Origin: Tribonema minus
Taxonomy: Eukaryota > Sar > Xanthophyceae > Tribonematales > Tribonemataceae
DNA: 64,000 nt
Direction of reading: 5' to 3'
NCBI GenBank assembly: GCA_017506865.1
Contig: JAFCMP010000054.1
Coordinates: 248,001-312,000 of the forward strand
This document shows positions 12,880 through 39,873 of the stretch, one piece after another. The notes under the pieces are model-generated. The model was not told the DNA's origin and did no database searches. It saw only the letters and a program-made list of their open reading frames with translations. A program made the position numbers and the translations under genes. Each line of letters opens with the position of its first letter. Position 1 is the stretch's first letter.

Positions 12880-13371
12880 GCTGGCGGTGAGTAGTGAGCT
12901 GAGCACTGCTGCCCTGCTGTTGCCTGAGCTCTGGCGGCAGATCCGTTGCTACACGCGCCGCAGGGTCAGCAGTCGCCACCAACAACGGCACTCAGCGGCG
13001 TGTCGCAGCTGCGCTGCGTCACCAACTGCCCCCTGCTGGCTGACGATGGCGCACCACCTGCCTGAACACTACACCGCCAGGTACCGGACAAAACCGCGCA
13101 GCGCAGCAAAGCTCAGCGACCGTCTGCTGGCAGCGCAGGGAAAGCTCAGGCTCAACAGCCGCGTGCGCGCCACCGACACGCAGCAGCAGCAGCAGCAGCA
13201 GCGCGCAGCCACCAACTGCCGCCGGCGGCGCAGCGCCTGCTGCGAGCCAGCAGAAAGGCAGCAGCAGCAGCGTGCAGCAACCAGCTGCCGCAGCGTGCGC
13301 TCAGCTCACCCCGCTGCGCGCCAGCGGAAACGCAGCAGCGGTGCTCAGCAACCGGCTGCGCAGCGGCGGCG
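12880..13371. repeat. CAG/GCGC-rich low-complexity block 3' of the EHD-like gene
   Basis: Imperfect units of about 80 bp carrying (CAG)n runs at 13182-13203, 13259-13272 and 13333-13341 abut the EHD-like stop codon. A long plus-strand frame spans 12878-13570 but overlaps the well-supported EHD exon on the other strand, so I read it as compositional. Confidence 0.6.
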
Positions 13372-16300
13372 CTATTGCGGGGACGGCGTGGCGCTGTGGC
13401 CGCCACGCTGCGCACGCTCCATGAGGCGCGGTATCTCGTGCGTGAACACCTTGTCCATTTCGGCCACGAGGCTCTTGTCGAGTTTGCTGAACTTGGAGAT
13501 GTCGCGAATTTCGCGCAACTTCCGCTTGAACTTGCCCACGTTGGGGAAGTCGCCCAGGGGCAGCGAGTAGCGGCGCGCGCACGCGACGAATTCCTGGTCC
13601 AGGCGCGCTATGAGCTCCGCCTGAGGGCGAATAGCGCATGGTTGAATGAATGGATGAATGAATTGATGAATAATTGAATGAATCCATAAATGAATGAATG
13701 GGTGAGTGATGACTCGCATGCGACAAACTGATGGTCCAGGCGCGCTATCACCACCGCCGGAGAGCAAACTGTGCATGGATGAATGAATGAATGCATGAAT
13801 TAACGGGTACTAGGTTGCGCATGCAACACATTCCTGGTTCAGGCGCGCTATCAGCTCCGCCTTCAGGAGGGCGGCTTGGGCATGGATGAATGAATGAATG
13901 AATGAATGCGCAGGCTCTCGAGAAAAGTACTTCAACAAGTCTGTACTTCTAAAGTAGAGTAGAAAGGCTTTGTTCTTCGCCTTGCCTGCGTCTTGTCGCC
14001 TGTCTCCCAATCAGCGCAAGTGAGGCAAGTCACTACTTCTGGTGGCAACAAGTCCCTTATTAGCGGACTCCACGAAGACTGGGCTGAACATGCTACTTTT
14101 GGTTTCCCTAGCCTTGGTTTTGGCCAGGGGCAAAACATCGCTTGCCAAGTCTAGGGTTTAAGGTAGACTGGGCGATTTTAGAAATGAGTTAAGGAAGGAT
14201 TGGAAAGACCTTCTGATAGGTGCACAAACGATGCTTCGGGGCTATCTATTGGTGTACATTTCATCACACCAGGCATGACACAAGTGTGTATCGTGCATTA
14301 AGTTTGCGTGCTTTGCCGACGGCAGAGCTGTCTGATGCCGGATGTTATTGGCCCACATGACATACATGCGCGACTACAGTACGATGAATGAATGAACGAA
14401 TGAAGTGATGAATGAATGAATGAGTGAGTGATGACTTTATCAGCAAGTGTGGTTGCAGTCAAGTCTCTGTCTGTTGCATAAGCAAAGCCTCACACAGCAT
14501 CAGTCACATGGGCCATTAATCAGACAACCGCCTTTTAACGCTGACCATAACCCAGCTGCTGCCTAGTACGCAGCACGATGAGGATACGTTTTCTTGCAGC
14601 TCCAGACTTTACAAAGATACGACTACCCTAGAAATGAGCCCAGTAGCAAGGGAGCTGCAAAACTCTTTGTCAACGCTGTCTGATCTGCCTGCCGCCATGA
14701 TTTTTGGGGCCATGGAGTACTGGCAGTGCTGTGACCAGACTAGAAGGTCAATAGAACATACCAAGTAGTGCAGACACGGGTCGCAAGTTCAAGAGAGTGC
14801 CCAAATTTAATTGCATTGTGATGCACATGAGGGTTTACACGCAGTTGCAAGCTGCAAAGCGTGCCTAAACCTATCCCAGGCCCTACCTCTCGTCTAATCT
14901 GTACCTAACGCTGACACTGTTGGGCCTACTCTACTCGAATTCAGATGACTGCACGGCAGTACCATCGAGCGACACACATAATACATAGAAATACACGACT
15001 ACAGCTCAATGCAGGGCAAGACTTGAAGAGGCGATGACAGTGCACTGCAACTTGTACTCTGTGGCGTACCTGTTTTTCCTCTTTCTTGTACAGGTAGGGC
15101 ATCTGCTTGCGAAGGTAGTGGATGATGTAGGCATGCACCTGCAGCAGGTGTAGGTACGTATGTAGGCAGTAGCATACATACATCAGAGATGCAGGACGTT
15201 GATGATTGAGACCGCATCATGAGGACTGCGTTGAGTACTTCAGATTGAACTCTTGATGATACCGCAAGTGGAAGTGTAGGTGACGGCACTGAGATGCGGT
15301 GTGCTTCCAGTCATTTGGCTCGGTTTCAACTAAATTAAAATGCTTCCGAACACTTACAATCAAGTAAAGAGGCCCACTCTTGCGACGCATGTTGGCATTC
15401 GCAGCATGTGTACAGAACCGGTCGCAACTTCAAACGTGCAAGGGGCGCGGTGGGGTTGCATCACATACCGCATGTACTTCCATATGACATGTGTGGATTG
15501 CATGCGTGGACATGGCCTGTAGATTTGGGTTAGGGTTGGACTGTAGAGCAGGAAACATTCACGCAGCACAAGCTCAACCCGTGACCTGGCCTGGCCCTCA
15601 CCAAAACCCTAAGCACAAGCGTCCATCCGCATAAAAATCGCACAACGCTAACAACAGCAGCAGCAGGCAGTACCAGTGTGCGATGGTGCGTGTAATGGTG
15701 CGTTGCTGCCCTGACCCTGACCCGTGAGCTCACCTTGACGCTCCGCGCGCGTTTGACCAGCTCGTTGATGCGCCTTACAACGGCATTGTCGGGCAGGCCC
15801 ATGAGCTCCTCTATGAGATCGCGCTTTTCTCGTTCAAGCAGCAGCGCGTTTTCCAGATTTGCCAGCGGTGCATCCCAGAAGGAGCCAATGTAGACGCGGC
15901 ACACCTCAGGAGTCTGCGCACGCAGAAGCGCTCGATAGTTAGTTTAGTTCAAGGTCAACTCAAGATTTTTTCTTAAAGTTCAGCAGTGTGACCTCAAGAT
16001 TTGCCAGCGGTGCATCCTAGAAGGAGCCAATGTAGACGCGGCAAACCCCGGTTGTCTGCGCACGCAGCAGCGCTCAATATAATTAATTTAAGATAAACTT
16101 CACTATGATGTCCTGCAGCAGCTTCATGATTAGCGCGCATCATTGAGATGCGTCGCTCTGCACCCGTGTCAGGCTGCATGACCTTGCCTACCGCCCTCAT
16201 ACAGCATAATGCTAACATAACTGTCACATTACTACTATTATTACTACTAAACTGCTACTGCTGTTACTACTACTACTACTACTACATATCCATGTGCTCA

Positions 16301-19300
16301 TGTATGCTCACAGGGGGTATGTACTGACCTGCATGACCTTGCCGAGCGACCACATGAGCGCTCCGTAGACCCTCATGAGCTGCTGCGTGTCGATCGCGTC
16401 CGCCTTATTAAGCAGCACGCGCACCTTGTCGTGGTGCGGCTTTAGCGTATCAATCACCATCTTCAGCTCATCCGATATGTCCAGCTTGTGTGCGTCAAAC
16501 ATGACCACAATCAGATCCGCTCTCTCTGCGAACCACGAAATCACCGCGGAGAAATCGTAGTCTCGACCGATGCGCTGTTTTTCGCCGGAGAGAACGCCAG
16601 GGGAGTCCACTAGGGTGATGTTGCGCAGTATGGGGGAGTTGACGACGGACCCCTCGAATTTGCTCAGGAAGTTATTGCCAAACTGCTGCAGGCTGCGGAA
16701 GGGCTGGTCGGCCTGGGCACAACGAACAATTGACATGACGTGAACAAGAAATAGCACACAAGCAGGCAAGAGTTAGGGGTGGAATTAAGAGTTACGAGTT
16801 GATTGATTGCAAGCGACGGTAACTAAGCACAACAGAGGGCGTGCAACTAGAGCGGAGCGTTATCAAATGAGAGGCCTGCCTGATTCATCGCGAGCCACAA
16901 GTGCTTGCGGTGTACTTCATGACAGCCCTTGCTCTACGATTGCACGTGTTGATGGTCTCATGTCTCAGTGATTTATGGCTGCTGGTGTGCTCAGCGTAAG
17001 ACAATGTGTGAAGTTGAAGTTGAAGTGGTGGAGATGGAAGGCTGCCACGACTCAATGTTATAATTGTACAAGTGCATGCAGCCAGCAAGAATGGCAACCG
17101 GCCTGAATTGATGGATGAAGGTAGAAAACTCTGCAAGTTTGTACCCAAATTGCTACAGGCATGCAGGACAACAGAATGCACTGCCACATATCTCCATAAT
17201 TACATGATGACATCACATCTGCCCTTCAACTCATGATCCATCAAAAGCAAAAGCAGTGTCCTTGCGCAATCGATGTTTTCTGTCAGGGCACGATACTTAG
17301 GTTCAACCCTTACCCTAACCCTAATGAGCAGCGGAGCTTTCCGTTGACTGACAATGCCTAGTCTAGTCAGGTCACCACGAGACATGAAGCACACGCACGT
17401 TAATGTCATTCAGTTCTATGTAAGTGCACGATAGACAGCGATTTGTGAACAACTACTGCAGTGGGTGATTTGTAGTTGTTGGTATTGTCAGTATTGCTTG
17501 GGCTACATCTCAATGACTACATGGACAAAAACCTTGACCCCCGCCCCCCCCTGATTGAAATTGCACTGGAGCGTCACCAGTGCCTGATGGGGTTCAAGTG
17601 ACACTCACCCTCGCGGTCTGGTACCTATACCTGTCTGCGAGCTGAGTCTGTGAACGCTACTGTACTCCAAGGTGTATTGCACTTCAGTTGAGCAGCACGG
17701 CCATTGGGCTAGAATTAGGACTAGGCCGACTGCAGTCAACAGGCACGCACTTCAAGCACCTTCCTTCAGTCACTCCTGCAGGCATCGCCAGCGCACGGGG
17801 TGAGAATCCCCCTTCACCCCCCCCCCCCCCCTTCTCCCAACCTGACGAGACTGCAATTTACCCCTCTACCACGCTGCAATTGACCACTTGCAACCTGCAA
17901 TGGCCTGGAGTGACTCCCTCGTCCTTTCTATGCATCTTTGCTGTGCTTTGTACTACCCATGCATGCATACATGCAGTACATTTAGCTGTTGTAGGTGGCT
18001 CTGGCTCCATCTTACAGTACATTTCTGACGTGGCCAGTTATTGCTTAATAGTACGGTGCTGAAAAGGCATGCCCTCAGTGCTCCTTGCGGGAGGGACATT
18101 GATCTTCAGAAACTCTGATCTTCAGCGCAGTTGGACGCCAACTATCAACCCCCTACACATCACATTCAATAAAGTGCTTCAGGCATGCATCAAATTCTTT
18201 ATTGAATCAGTTCCCTTGAGTAGTAGGCCACTAGTTGAAAAAATTAAGAGATTCATCACTGCAATATAATCCACCTGCAGCGCCAGCGTGTGCATCAAAT
18301 TCTTCATTGAACCACTCTTTGCTGAAGTAGTATGTCCCTAGTTGAAGAGTTTGAGAAATTCATCATAATGGTGTAATTCACCTTTAGAAATTCATAACCG
18401 CAGTGTAAGTCACCTGCATCGCCAGCGCATGTCCAGGCATCACCCCCTCGTCCTCCCCATACATGATGGCCGTAAATCGATCCGTTGTGGGCTCTGGACC
18501 CACTCGCTGCCCTGGAAAGTCCTTCCCCACTAGGCTCCGTATGAAGCTGGTTTTCCCCACGCTGTACTGCCCCACAATCAGCACCTGCAGAGGCGATTTT
18601 CCATAATGCAGCAGTGTGTTACACTGAGGATGATAGGTACTCGCAGTGGCTGATGCATACATGTAGCATGTAGCATGACTGTGTCACAGGCTTAAATCAA
18701 ACACGCCTGAAGGTAGAGATGATTTATATGAGGCTCCCTGCAACAAGGGTGCTCGTTCTTGCGCTGAGTTGCAGTGTGCACAAGAACCGGACCCGCACAA
18801 GCTAATGTCAACAGTACTAGCCAAGCATGAAGCACCTTCTCGCTTGCTCCATACGTTTAGCTGTAGAGCCACGGTTCTATTAGTACAGCATGCGCAGTAG
18901 AGCAATTGAAGGCATATTGTACACTTGCAGCTGTTGCAGTAGTCTGGTAGCCTAAATGCTAATTGCACTGCTCCTCTGTCATCTCGCCAAAGACTTTGTT
19001 GACAACATAAAGTGCAGCACTTGCTTGTAAACTTCAATTTCAGCACTACTCAAGTTAACAATGCCTGTCATTGTTACTTGCGATATTGTGCCTGTGTGTA
19101 CAAATGTGTACGTTGCATCAAACACTCTGGGAGTATGTTGCTGTCTCACGGTGAACTCTTGTGACCAATGCAAACCTGCATCTTCCGTTAAGCAGGGGGC
19201 CTGCACGTTTGCAGTACACCTGTTTCAGTACTGCCGACGTCATGATGACAGCTGCGTACGAGTAGAGTGCCTGATTCAATTGGCAGCAGTGAAGCTCCTT

Positions 19301-20271
19301 ACCACCATCTGAGGTCCTCACCGTGAATGAATGCACAATACGTGCACATCCAGGCGGCAATACTGACACAGGCGCACTGTACCTCTGCTCCAATGGATTC
19401 TTTTAGCTTCACTAACACATGTTATTGCATCGTATGACAATGTGCTTACCATGGGCTTTGCCTCGAAGTCCGCAGGGTTCAATGACGGCGAGTGAAAGTG
19501 CGGGAACTTGCTGCTCTCCTCCAGTGGCAGAATCTTCTTGCGGTACATACGCTTGAGCCCCTCAAAGATCAGCTCCTTGTCCATGTTGCGCAGGTGTGAC
19601 TGGTCTACTAGATCCGCCTTTGCCTCTGCTGCAGCGGCGCGCGCGCTGGGTGCATATTGGCTGAGAGTCACTGGGGGGGTGACGGCGCCCATTTTGTCCA
19701 TGGAATTGCCTGCCTGTGCTTGCTGCTGCTGCTGCGGCGGCTGCTGCTGATGCACTTGCGGTGGATACGCCTGAGCAAATGGCTGCTGCTGCTGCTGCTG
19801 GGAAGGATGCTGGGAGGGTGGTGCGTACTGTTGATGTTGCATGTGCTCCCGCGGATCGTACGGGGGCAAGGGTCCCTGCTCATGCTGCTGATGCATGTGC
19901 TCGTGAGAGTTGGCGCCGTATCGTCCACCCACTGGCCCTGTCGGCGCGTGTCCTTGGTCATAGTGCTCTGCATATTGCTGCTGTGGAGGCAGAGGAGGTG
20001 CAAAGCCTCCTCCTGCGTGCTCCTGATAGTAACCTCCATGACCATCGAGCTGCTGCTGCTGATGCCAGCCGTTGCCGCTGTCATCTGGTGGAGGAGGTGG
20101 CGGCGGAGGCGGCGCGACAGGGGACTCACCCGTCTCGTGCAGGTGCCTTCTGTGTTGCTGGCTTGGTGGATTGTAGGGAGGGGGGGGAGGAGCGCCGTTG
20201 CTGCTGCCCTGGGCCCGCAGGCCAGCAGTTGCCAGCAGCAAACAGCACAGCCTTCGCCTCGCGGGTGTCAT
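13372..20271 (-). CDS. EHD-type dynamin-like ATPase without EH domain, N-terminal signal-like segment
   Basis: Six exons (19450-20271, 18414-18584, 16329-16712, 15734-15913, 15070-15138, 13372-13620) join with every intron in phase 0. They give 624 residues and end in TAG. Residues 1-24 look like a signal peptide or anchor (MTPARRRLCCLLLATAGLRA). Residues 25-205 are low complexity (Pro, Gln, His, Gly). The EHD N-terminal helix follows (FEGLKRMYRKKILPLEE). Next come the P-loop GQYSVGKTS (about 279-287), the DSPG motif (367-370), NKAD (433-436), the MRVYGALMWSLGK segment and the helical stalk ending LMERAQRGGHS. EHD proteins bind ATP and remodel endosomal membranes. No EH domain appears at either end, although animal EHDs carry it at the C-terminus and plant ones at the N-terminus. 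An in-frame upstream Met at 20334 would add 21 residues and bury the signal-like segment. Confidence 0.9.
13608..13900 (-). repeat. Three graded copies of an EHD exon start, with (TGAA)n spacers
   Basis: The 5' edge of the last EHD exon (CTCAG then GCGGAGCTCATAGCGCGCCT on the minus strand, edge at 13620) recurs near 13750 and near 13860. Each copy is preceded by a pyrimidine tract and followed by AATG/GAAT tetranucleotide runs. The upstream copies soon hit stops, so they are relics or decoys. Confidence 0.8.
14385..14432. repeat. (GAAT)n tetranucleotide run
   Basis: Imperfect GAATGAAT repeats lie in an EHD intron. Related runs occur at 13640-13690, 13780-13800, 13884-13910 and 42805-42860. 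Confidence 0.8.
16005..16078 (-). repeat. Decayed copy of EHD exon 4 start and its splice acceptor
   Basis: This segment parallels 15855-15935, including TTTGCCAGCGGTGCATCC, AGAAGGAGCCAATGTAGACG and the acceptor CTGCGCACGCAG. A nearby fragment at 16178-16200 copies the 3' end of exon 3 (GCATGACCTTGCC). Both lie in the intron between these exons. Confidence 0.85.
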
Positions 20272-20419
20272 CACGCCTTGCACTGAGGCCTGCGAGCAGC
20301 ACGTGTGTGCGATCGCAGCGTCTTTGGAATACACGTGGCACCTCGATGATCATCATCGATCGAAGGCTTAACGGCGATCAAAGAGGGGTCAAAGCAAAGG
20401 AGCAAAAAAAGCCCGCGCC
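20272..20419. promoter_or_regulatory. Divergent promoter, EHD-like gene and ACAP-like gene
   Basis: The two start codons are 148 bp apart and point outward. The spacer carries two CACGTG palindromes (20300-20305 and 20332-20337) and a self-complementary ATCGAT area near 20353. No TATA box is obvious. CACGTG is a common bHLH/bZIP target in eukaryotes; use here is inference. Confidence 0.5.
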
Positions 20420-35198
<14,779 letters not shown>

Positions 35199-36079
35199 TG
35201 CCGTTGCCTTGGATACCTTGAGTTTGAGCTTGCAAGAGAGTGTGATGATGTCGCGTTGGATGCCTTGAGTTTGCGCCTGCAGCACAGCTACGTAACTGAC
35301 GTAACTGCAATCACCCCAGCCGTCGTTGAAGTGAGTGCCGTTTCCCGAGTTGCGTGCGGCATAGAGAGCCAATGACTTTGAGGGGGGAGAAGGGGTCCGG
35401 GGGGCAGTGCATCGCCCACTTTTGTTTCAAAATACATTGTGTGGCTCACCCGTGGCGTTTCTGTCTGATTCACAGTTGTGGACGAGGCTTGTTTTGTATG
35501 CTTGAGAGGTGACTGTTGCATTGTGTGTCATGTGTGGCATCGAGTGTTCAAGTACGCCGATGATGGCACCCACCCTGCAACGACGCGTCAAGTTGAGGAC
35601 TGAGCAGCACTTGTTGCTTTGCTGCACAGTGCCTTGTTTGCGTTGATCATCACGCTTGTGTGCAGGGTTGGACGTTGAGAAATCTCAGAGTCATGGCATA
35701 TCATGGCATACAAGTGGTCATGTGCAACAAGCAAAGTGATGTGGAAAGCGGCACTCCTGAAAGCACGCACTCCTTGCTCTGGTAATGTGTCGGCCACTTC
35801 TGAAGATCCAATATTTAATGTGCCGGGCCATGACGCGGTCTTTGCTATTGACTCTATCCCCTAAGAGGAGACAGCAATGCCCTTAATCATGCTATGTACA
35901 GACATTCGCGGGCAAATGCGTGCCCACCTCTTGCAGCCTTCATACATATGCCAGTGCACGAGTTCATGAACATACGTTGACCTTTGCAAGAGAGAAACAC
36001 TGATTTCCCTTCCAAATAACTGGTGCAGCTGGTGAAAACCTGTTGAACCATTAATGATCGGTTTCACAAGTAACGCGTA
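35199..36079. other. Spacer between ACAP-like gene and mariner element
   Basis: No gene is recognisable. The bases at 36078-36079 are the TA target-site duplication of the mariner element. Confidence 0.5.
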
Positions 36080-38347
36080 CTTCCTCTGTCCCATAAGTAT
36101 GTTTCCCTTAAAGTCGCCTCAAAGCTAACTTTTGCTATTCACCCAATAAGAATGTGAAATTATAATCAACTGAAAGCCGACTCCGTCACCGTCCTGTACA
36201 ACTTGCTCGTTAGCACCGAGAGGTGCGGCAGCGCTCGCGGTGGCGCTGATGGTGGCGAGGGTGCATCAGGCAGCAGCAAGGGGATGGGAGATGCTGGCTC
36301 TGACTGTGAGCAGGAGCTGCGGAGTCGCGTGTGGTGAGGATACGGCTTTGGGCAGCAGCAGGGGATATTGGAACATGGGGATGCGGATAGCATCAGGGCA
36401 CACTGTAGATCGTTTGCTTGAACACGCAAGAAAGAGAACCTCGGCCAGGCACGTCAGCGGCGTGCTTAGGCAAGGAATCGAGGACCGGGCGCCTCTGGCC
36501 CAAATGTATACTAGAGGCATAACCGCGGTCCTCCGGCGTTTTCGCTCAAGAGATGGAGACATCGGCTACGATAGGTGTGGCTCAGACTGGGTGCCGCTGT
36601 GTCTGCCCCCCATGAGTCTAGTACAAGCCTGCAACGCAGGGCTCTAAGGGCCCGTCCGATTTTAGTTTTTAGCAATCTTATCCAACGCATCAAGCCCACC
36701 TTGGGGCTGCTATAAATACAAGATCATAAGTACATACTCTCACATTTGAAAACGATTACATTCACGGACCGTTACAGACCGTTAAACCCCGCAAAACCGG
36801 TTTCGGGTCCTAATTTTGGCGGCAAAACCCTCAAACTGAAGATTTTGAAAATTTTGAAAACTTTGGTGAAGACACAGAGAGCTTGGCCATGCTCGCCACG
36901 ACGCCTGAGAGGAGGCCTGTGAGCTCGTGGGGGAAAGAAATGCTAACAGCTGAGCGTATTTCATTATGCCACGAGTACGTAGTAGCCACTGCACGAGGAG
37001 CTAAGGCCCAGATTTGCCGAGCTTACAAAATCACCAGGCAGGGAGCACAGAAGCTTGTGGCCAAGTTCCGTGGCCAGGTGCGCAGCACGGGGACCATTGA
37101 GATGTCACGAGTCAAGAGAAAGGGTCGAACCTCTGGTCTTCACAAGGAGGGAGCGTGGGAGGGCGTGCTGGACAGCCTGCCTGTGTACAAGAGGAGGCAC
37201 TATCGGAAGTGGGCGAAAGCAGCAGCCATACCCAAATCGACCTTACACCGCTGGGCCAAGGCGAAGCAGATGCTGAGGCGTGCTAGATACATCAAGCCAT
37301 TGCTAACCAAGAAGCACAAGCTGCACCGCATGGCCTTTGTGCTTAGACGCATAGATGCAACCACTCTCAGCTCACGCCACCAGCTGTTTGTCGACCATTT
37401 CGACATCGTCCACGGTGACGAAAAATGGTTTGTGAAGCTTAAGGACGGCAGTCATGTGCTGGTAGCACCGGGAGAGGAGCTCCCCGACCCCCCCAAGGTG
37501 CAGCACAAGTCCCACATCCCTAAGGCCATGTTCATCGCCCTCACGGCGCGGCCCAATCCGGCTCGCAAATTTGACGGCAAAGTGGGCATTTACTCCTGCA
37601 CTAAGATAGTGGAGGCGCAGCGCAACAGTAAGAACCACGCAGCCGGGGATTTGATGGAGGTGGATGTGTCAATCACTGCAGAGTATTATCGGGAGATGAT
37701 GGAGGAGAGAATACTGCCAGGCATCATAGACGCCATGCCGTGGGCTGGTAAGGGGGGGCGCACGCTAGTCTACCAGCATGATGGCGCTACACCGCACACG
37801 GGGAAAGGCAATGATGAGTATTGGCCGCAGATGGTGGCGCGCAAGTTCCCTGGACGTAGCATCAAAGTTGTGACGCAGCCAGCGCAGTCCCCCGACCTCA
37901 ATACGCTGGACTTAGGCTTTTCAACTCGTTGGCCCATTTGGCTGATGACACAGACCCAGAGAGCCTTTGTGAGTTGTTGGATGCCGTAGAGCAGTGCTAC
38001 TGGGATTATGACTCGGATACGCTGGAGAGGGTGTGGCAAGCGTGTACAATTGCATCCTTGAAGCTAGGGGTGACAACAACTTCAAGTTGCCACATACGGG
38101 GGTGCGCAAGCGGCAGCGCGCTGGTGAACTGCCCGTGCAGGTGGCCGTAAATCGGCGCGATTATTTGGCTTGTACGCAATTGGCCGCCGCGTAAGCAGAT
38201 TGAGGAGTTGAGAACCCAGATTTTGACACACGACGGACCTGGACATAATAAACAAGTTTGCTTATGACTCTGGATTTTGATTCGAGTGATTTCATGTTTG
38301 TCTGCTATGTTTGTACAATGGGAAACATACTTATGGGACAGAGGAAG
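36080..38347 (+). mobile_element. Tc1/mariner DNA transposon, 2268 bp
   Basis: Inverted repeats of 28 bp are identical at the two ends: 36080-36107 reads CTTCCTCTGTCCCATAAGTA then TGTTTCCC, and 38320-38347 is its exact reverse complement. TA flanks both sides (36078-36079 and 38348-38349), the canonical target duplication. The termini resemble the CTCCCTCCGTCCC ends of plant-type mariner/Stowaway elements. Perfect ends point to a fairly recent insertion, but the transposase is broken. Confidence 0.95.
36883..38194 (+). pseudogene. Mariner-like transposase, two frameshifts
   Basis: The N-terminus holds two helix-turn-helix-like segments (about GAKAQICRAYKITRQGAQKL and YRKWAKAAAIPKSTLHRW). The catalytic core shows HGDEKWF, QHDGATPHT and SPDLNTLDLGF; 37 residues separate the second and third Asp. 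The frame then breaks twice by apparent single-base losses. The first is near 37918 in the LGFFNSL motif. The second is near 38043, after RVWQA, before a conserved tail (ILEARGDNNFKLPH). The tail ends at TAA 38192-38194. The enzyme would cut and paste the element at TA sites. The remaining 800 bp upstream of the start holds only an unconvincing frame at 36240-36647. Confidence 0.92.
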
Positions 38348-38570
38348 TACTTTTTATTAATTCTCGCTCAGGGCGCGAAAAAGCCCAGATGATTGGCATC
38401 TAGCTGTAAGGAATCTACATGTCGTATGACAGTCTGAAGTGTCGCAACGACCACCACTCAAACGCCGCCGCCGCCAAATGGCATCTCGGGGTCCTCCCCT
38501 ACGTCCTCCTCCATGTTCCCCCCCCCCCTGGATTCTGCCATGTGTGTCATGACACGGCCAAAATACGCCA
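38348..38570. repeat. Dispersed repeat family B, copy 2
   Basis: Homologous to 10206-10425. Homology starts exactly at the TA bordering the mariner element. The minus strand carries a 74-codon open frame (38458-38682) ending in a Gly-rich tail that is loosely matched in copy 1. Confidence 0.75.
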
Positions 38571-38713
38571 TGTGGAGCGCTGCCGACAGTGCCGAGCGTA
38601 AGCGCGCCGGGGCGATGCCCTTGAGAGCTTTAGGGCGCGCTCCTCCAGGCACTGACATCCTGCTGGCATACCATTTTCTCACCGGTGCAGAGAGGCACTA
38701 TGCGCCATCTCTG

Positions 38714-39025
38714 AGGTTAGGGTTAGGATCTATCGGTTAGGTGCTGGCTGCACGCAAGTGCCGCTCAACACACATCTTAGGATAAGGCTCAGTATTAGGG
38801 TTAGGGTACACGGGTAACGCGGGGGAAGTTTCTTACTACGGATTTCGGCAAATGCGCGCAACGTTCAACACGCATTTGAGTCAGGTAAGGCTTAGGGTTT
38901 GAGGTTGGTGTGCTCACAAGGAGCTGCAGCAGGTAAGCAGTTTGTCAAACACGCCTTGGGTTGAGGGGTTAGGGGTCGGGTTGTGGGTTTGGGTAAGGTA
39001 GGGTTAGGGTCAGGATTAGGGCCGG
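38714..39025. repeat. Cluster of short telomere-like tracts
   Basis: Degenerate TTAGGG units occur at 38714-38741, 38791-38807, 38884-38905 and 38954-39025 in gene-free DNA. The rest of 39026-39870 shows nothing recognisable apart from a poly-C run near 39822-39840. Confidence 0.8.
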
Positions 39026-39873
39026 CAACGCTCACCACGCTTTGCCGTATGGCAGCAGGGGAAGTACCTGCAGCAACAGCGGCATTGCCGCCAGCAGGCC
39101 CCTCTGGACTCTTCGCCAGCAGCCACGTGTGCTGACAGTCGCACTTGTGTCAAGTTGCTTCATCGGCGTCACCATGGTGATAGGTAAGGATGAGGTTAGG
39201 CAAACCCTGTATGCCCAAGGGTGCACGCAATGAACACTGGGAAGCCCATACAGCCTGACAGTGTGCGAGAACACATTGCAGAGTTCATACAGCTGCAGAA
39301 GTACTATTCAGGCACCCTCTGCATTTTTTATGTGCCTACCAATTCTGAAGGTCCAATGTTAATCAGGCCATCTTCATTGCTGTCACTACAGTAGCTCGTC
39401 AATAGAGAATTCAAAGCTGTACGCCTGTGCAAAGTCAACTGCTGCTGAGTGCTTGAGTGAGCAGCATGATTACCAGCACTTTGCAGCACAGTGGTACATT
39501 GTGATCGCCACGGATGTGCCCACTTCTAGTGCTTTCACAACAGCGATATTGGCCTATATTGGCCTGAGTCAAGGCCAACGACGACACGATGAGCACAACA
39601 AGGGGCAATGGATAGATCTTGATGTGTGACTATATTCACAGCTTGGGTACACCAGTACCCTGCATGTCTGTGTGAGAGGATACTACGCCTGGCCCAGCCA
39701 TTGCCTTGCCCCTCAGGCGCACTCTGATGGCGCAGCCACTGACGCCAATGCCACCGACAGCAGTAGCAGAGGCACATCATGCGCAAGGGCCAAGGGGCAA
39801 CAACACCAGTAACCCTAAGTCCCCCCCCCCCCCCCCCCCCTACCCCCCTATACGAATCCGATGCGCTCATACT

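Noticed and set aside
12878..13570. 230-codon plus-strand open frame
   Set aside because: It overlaps the final EHD exon on the opposite strand and is driven by CAG/GCGC repeats; no family resemblance.
36240..36647. 135-codon frame upstream of the mariner transposase
   Set aside because: No similarity to transposase or accessory proteins, and the opposite strand is equally open.
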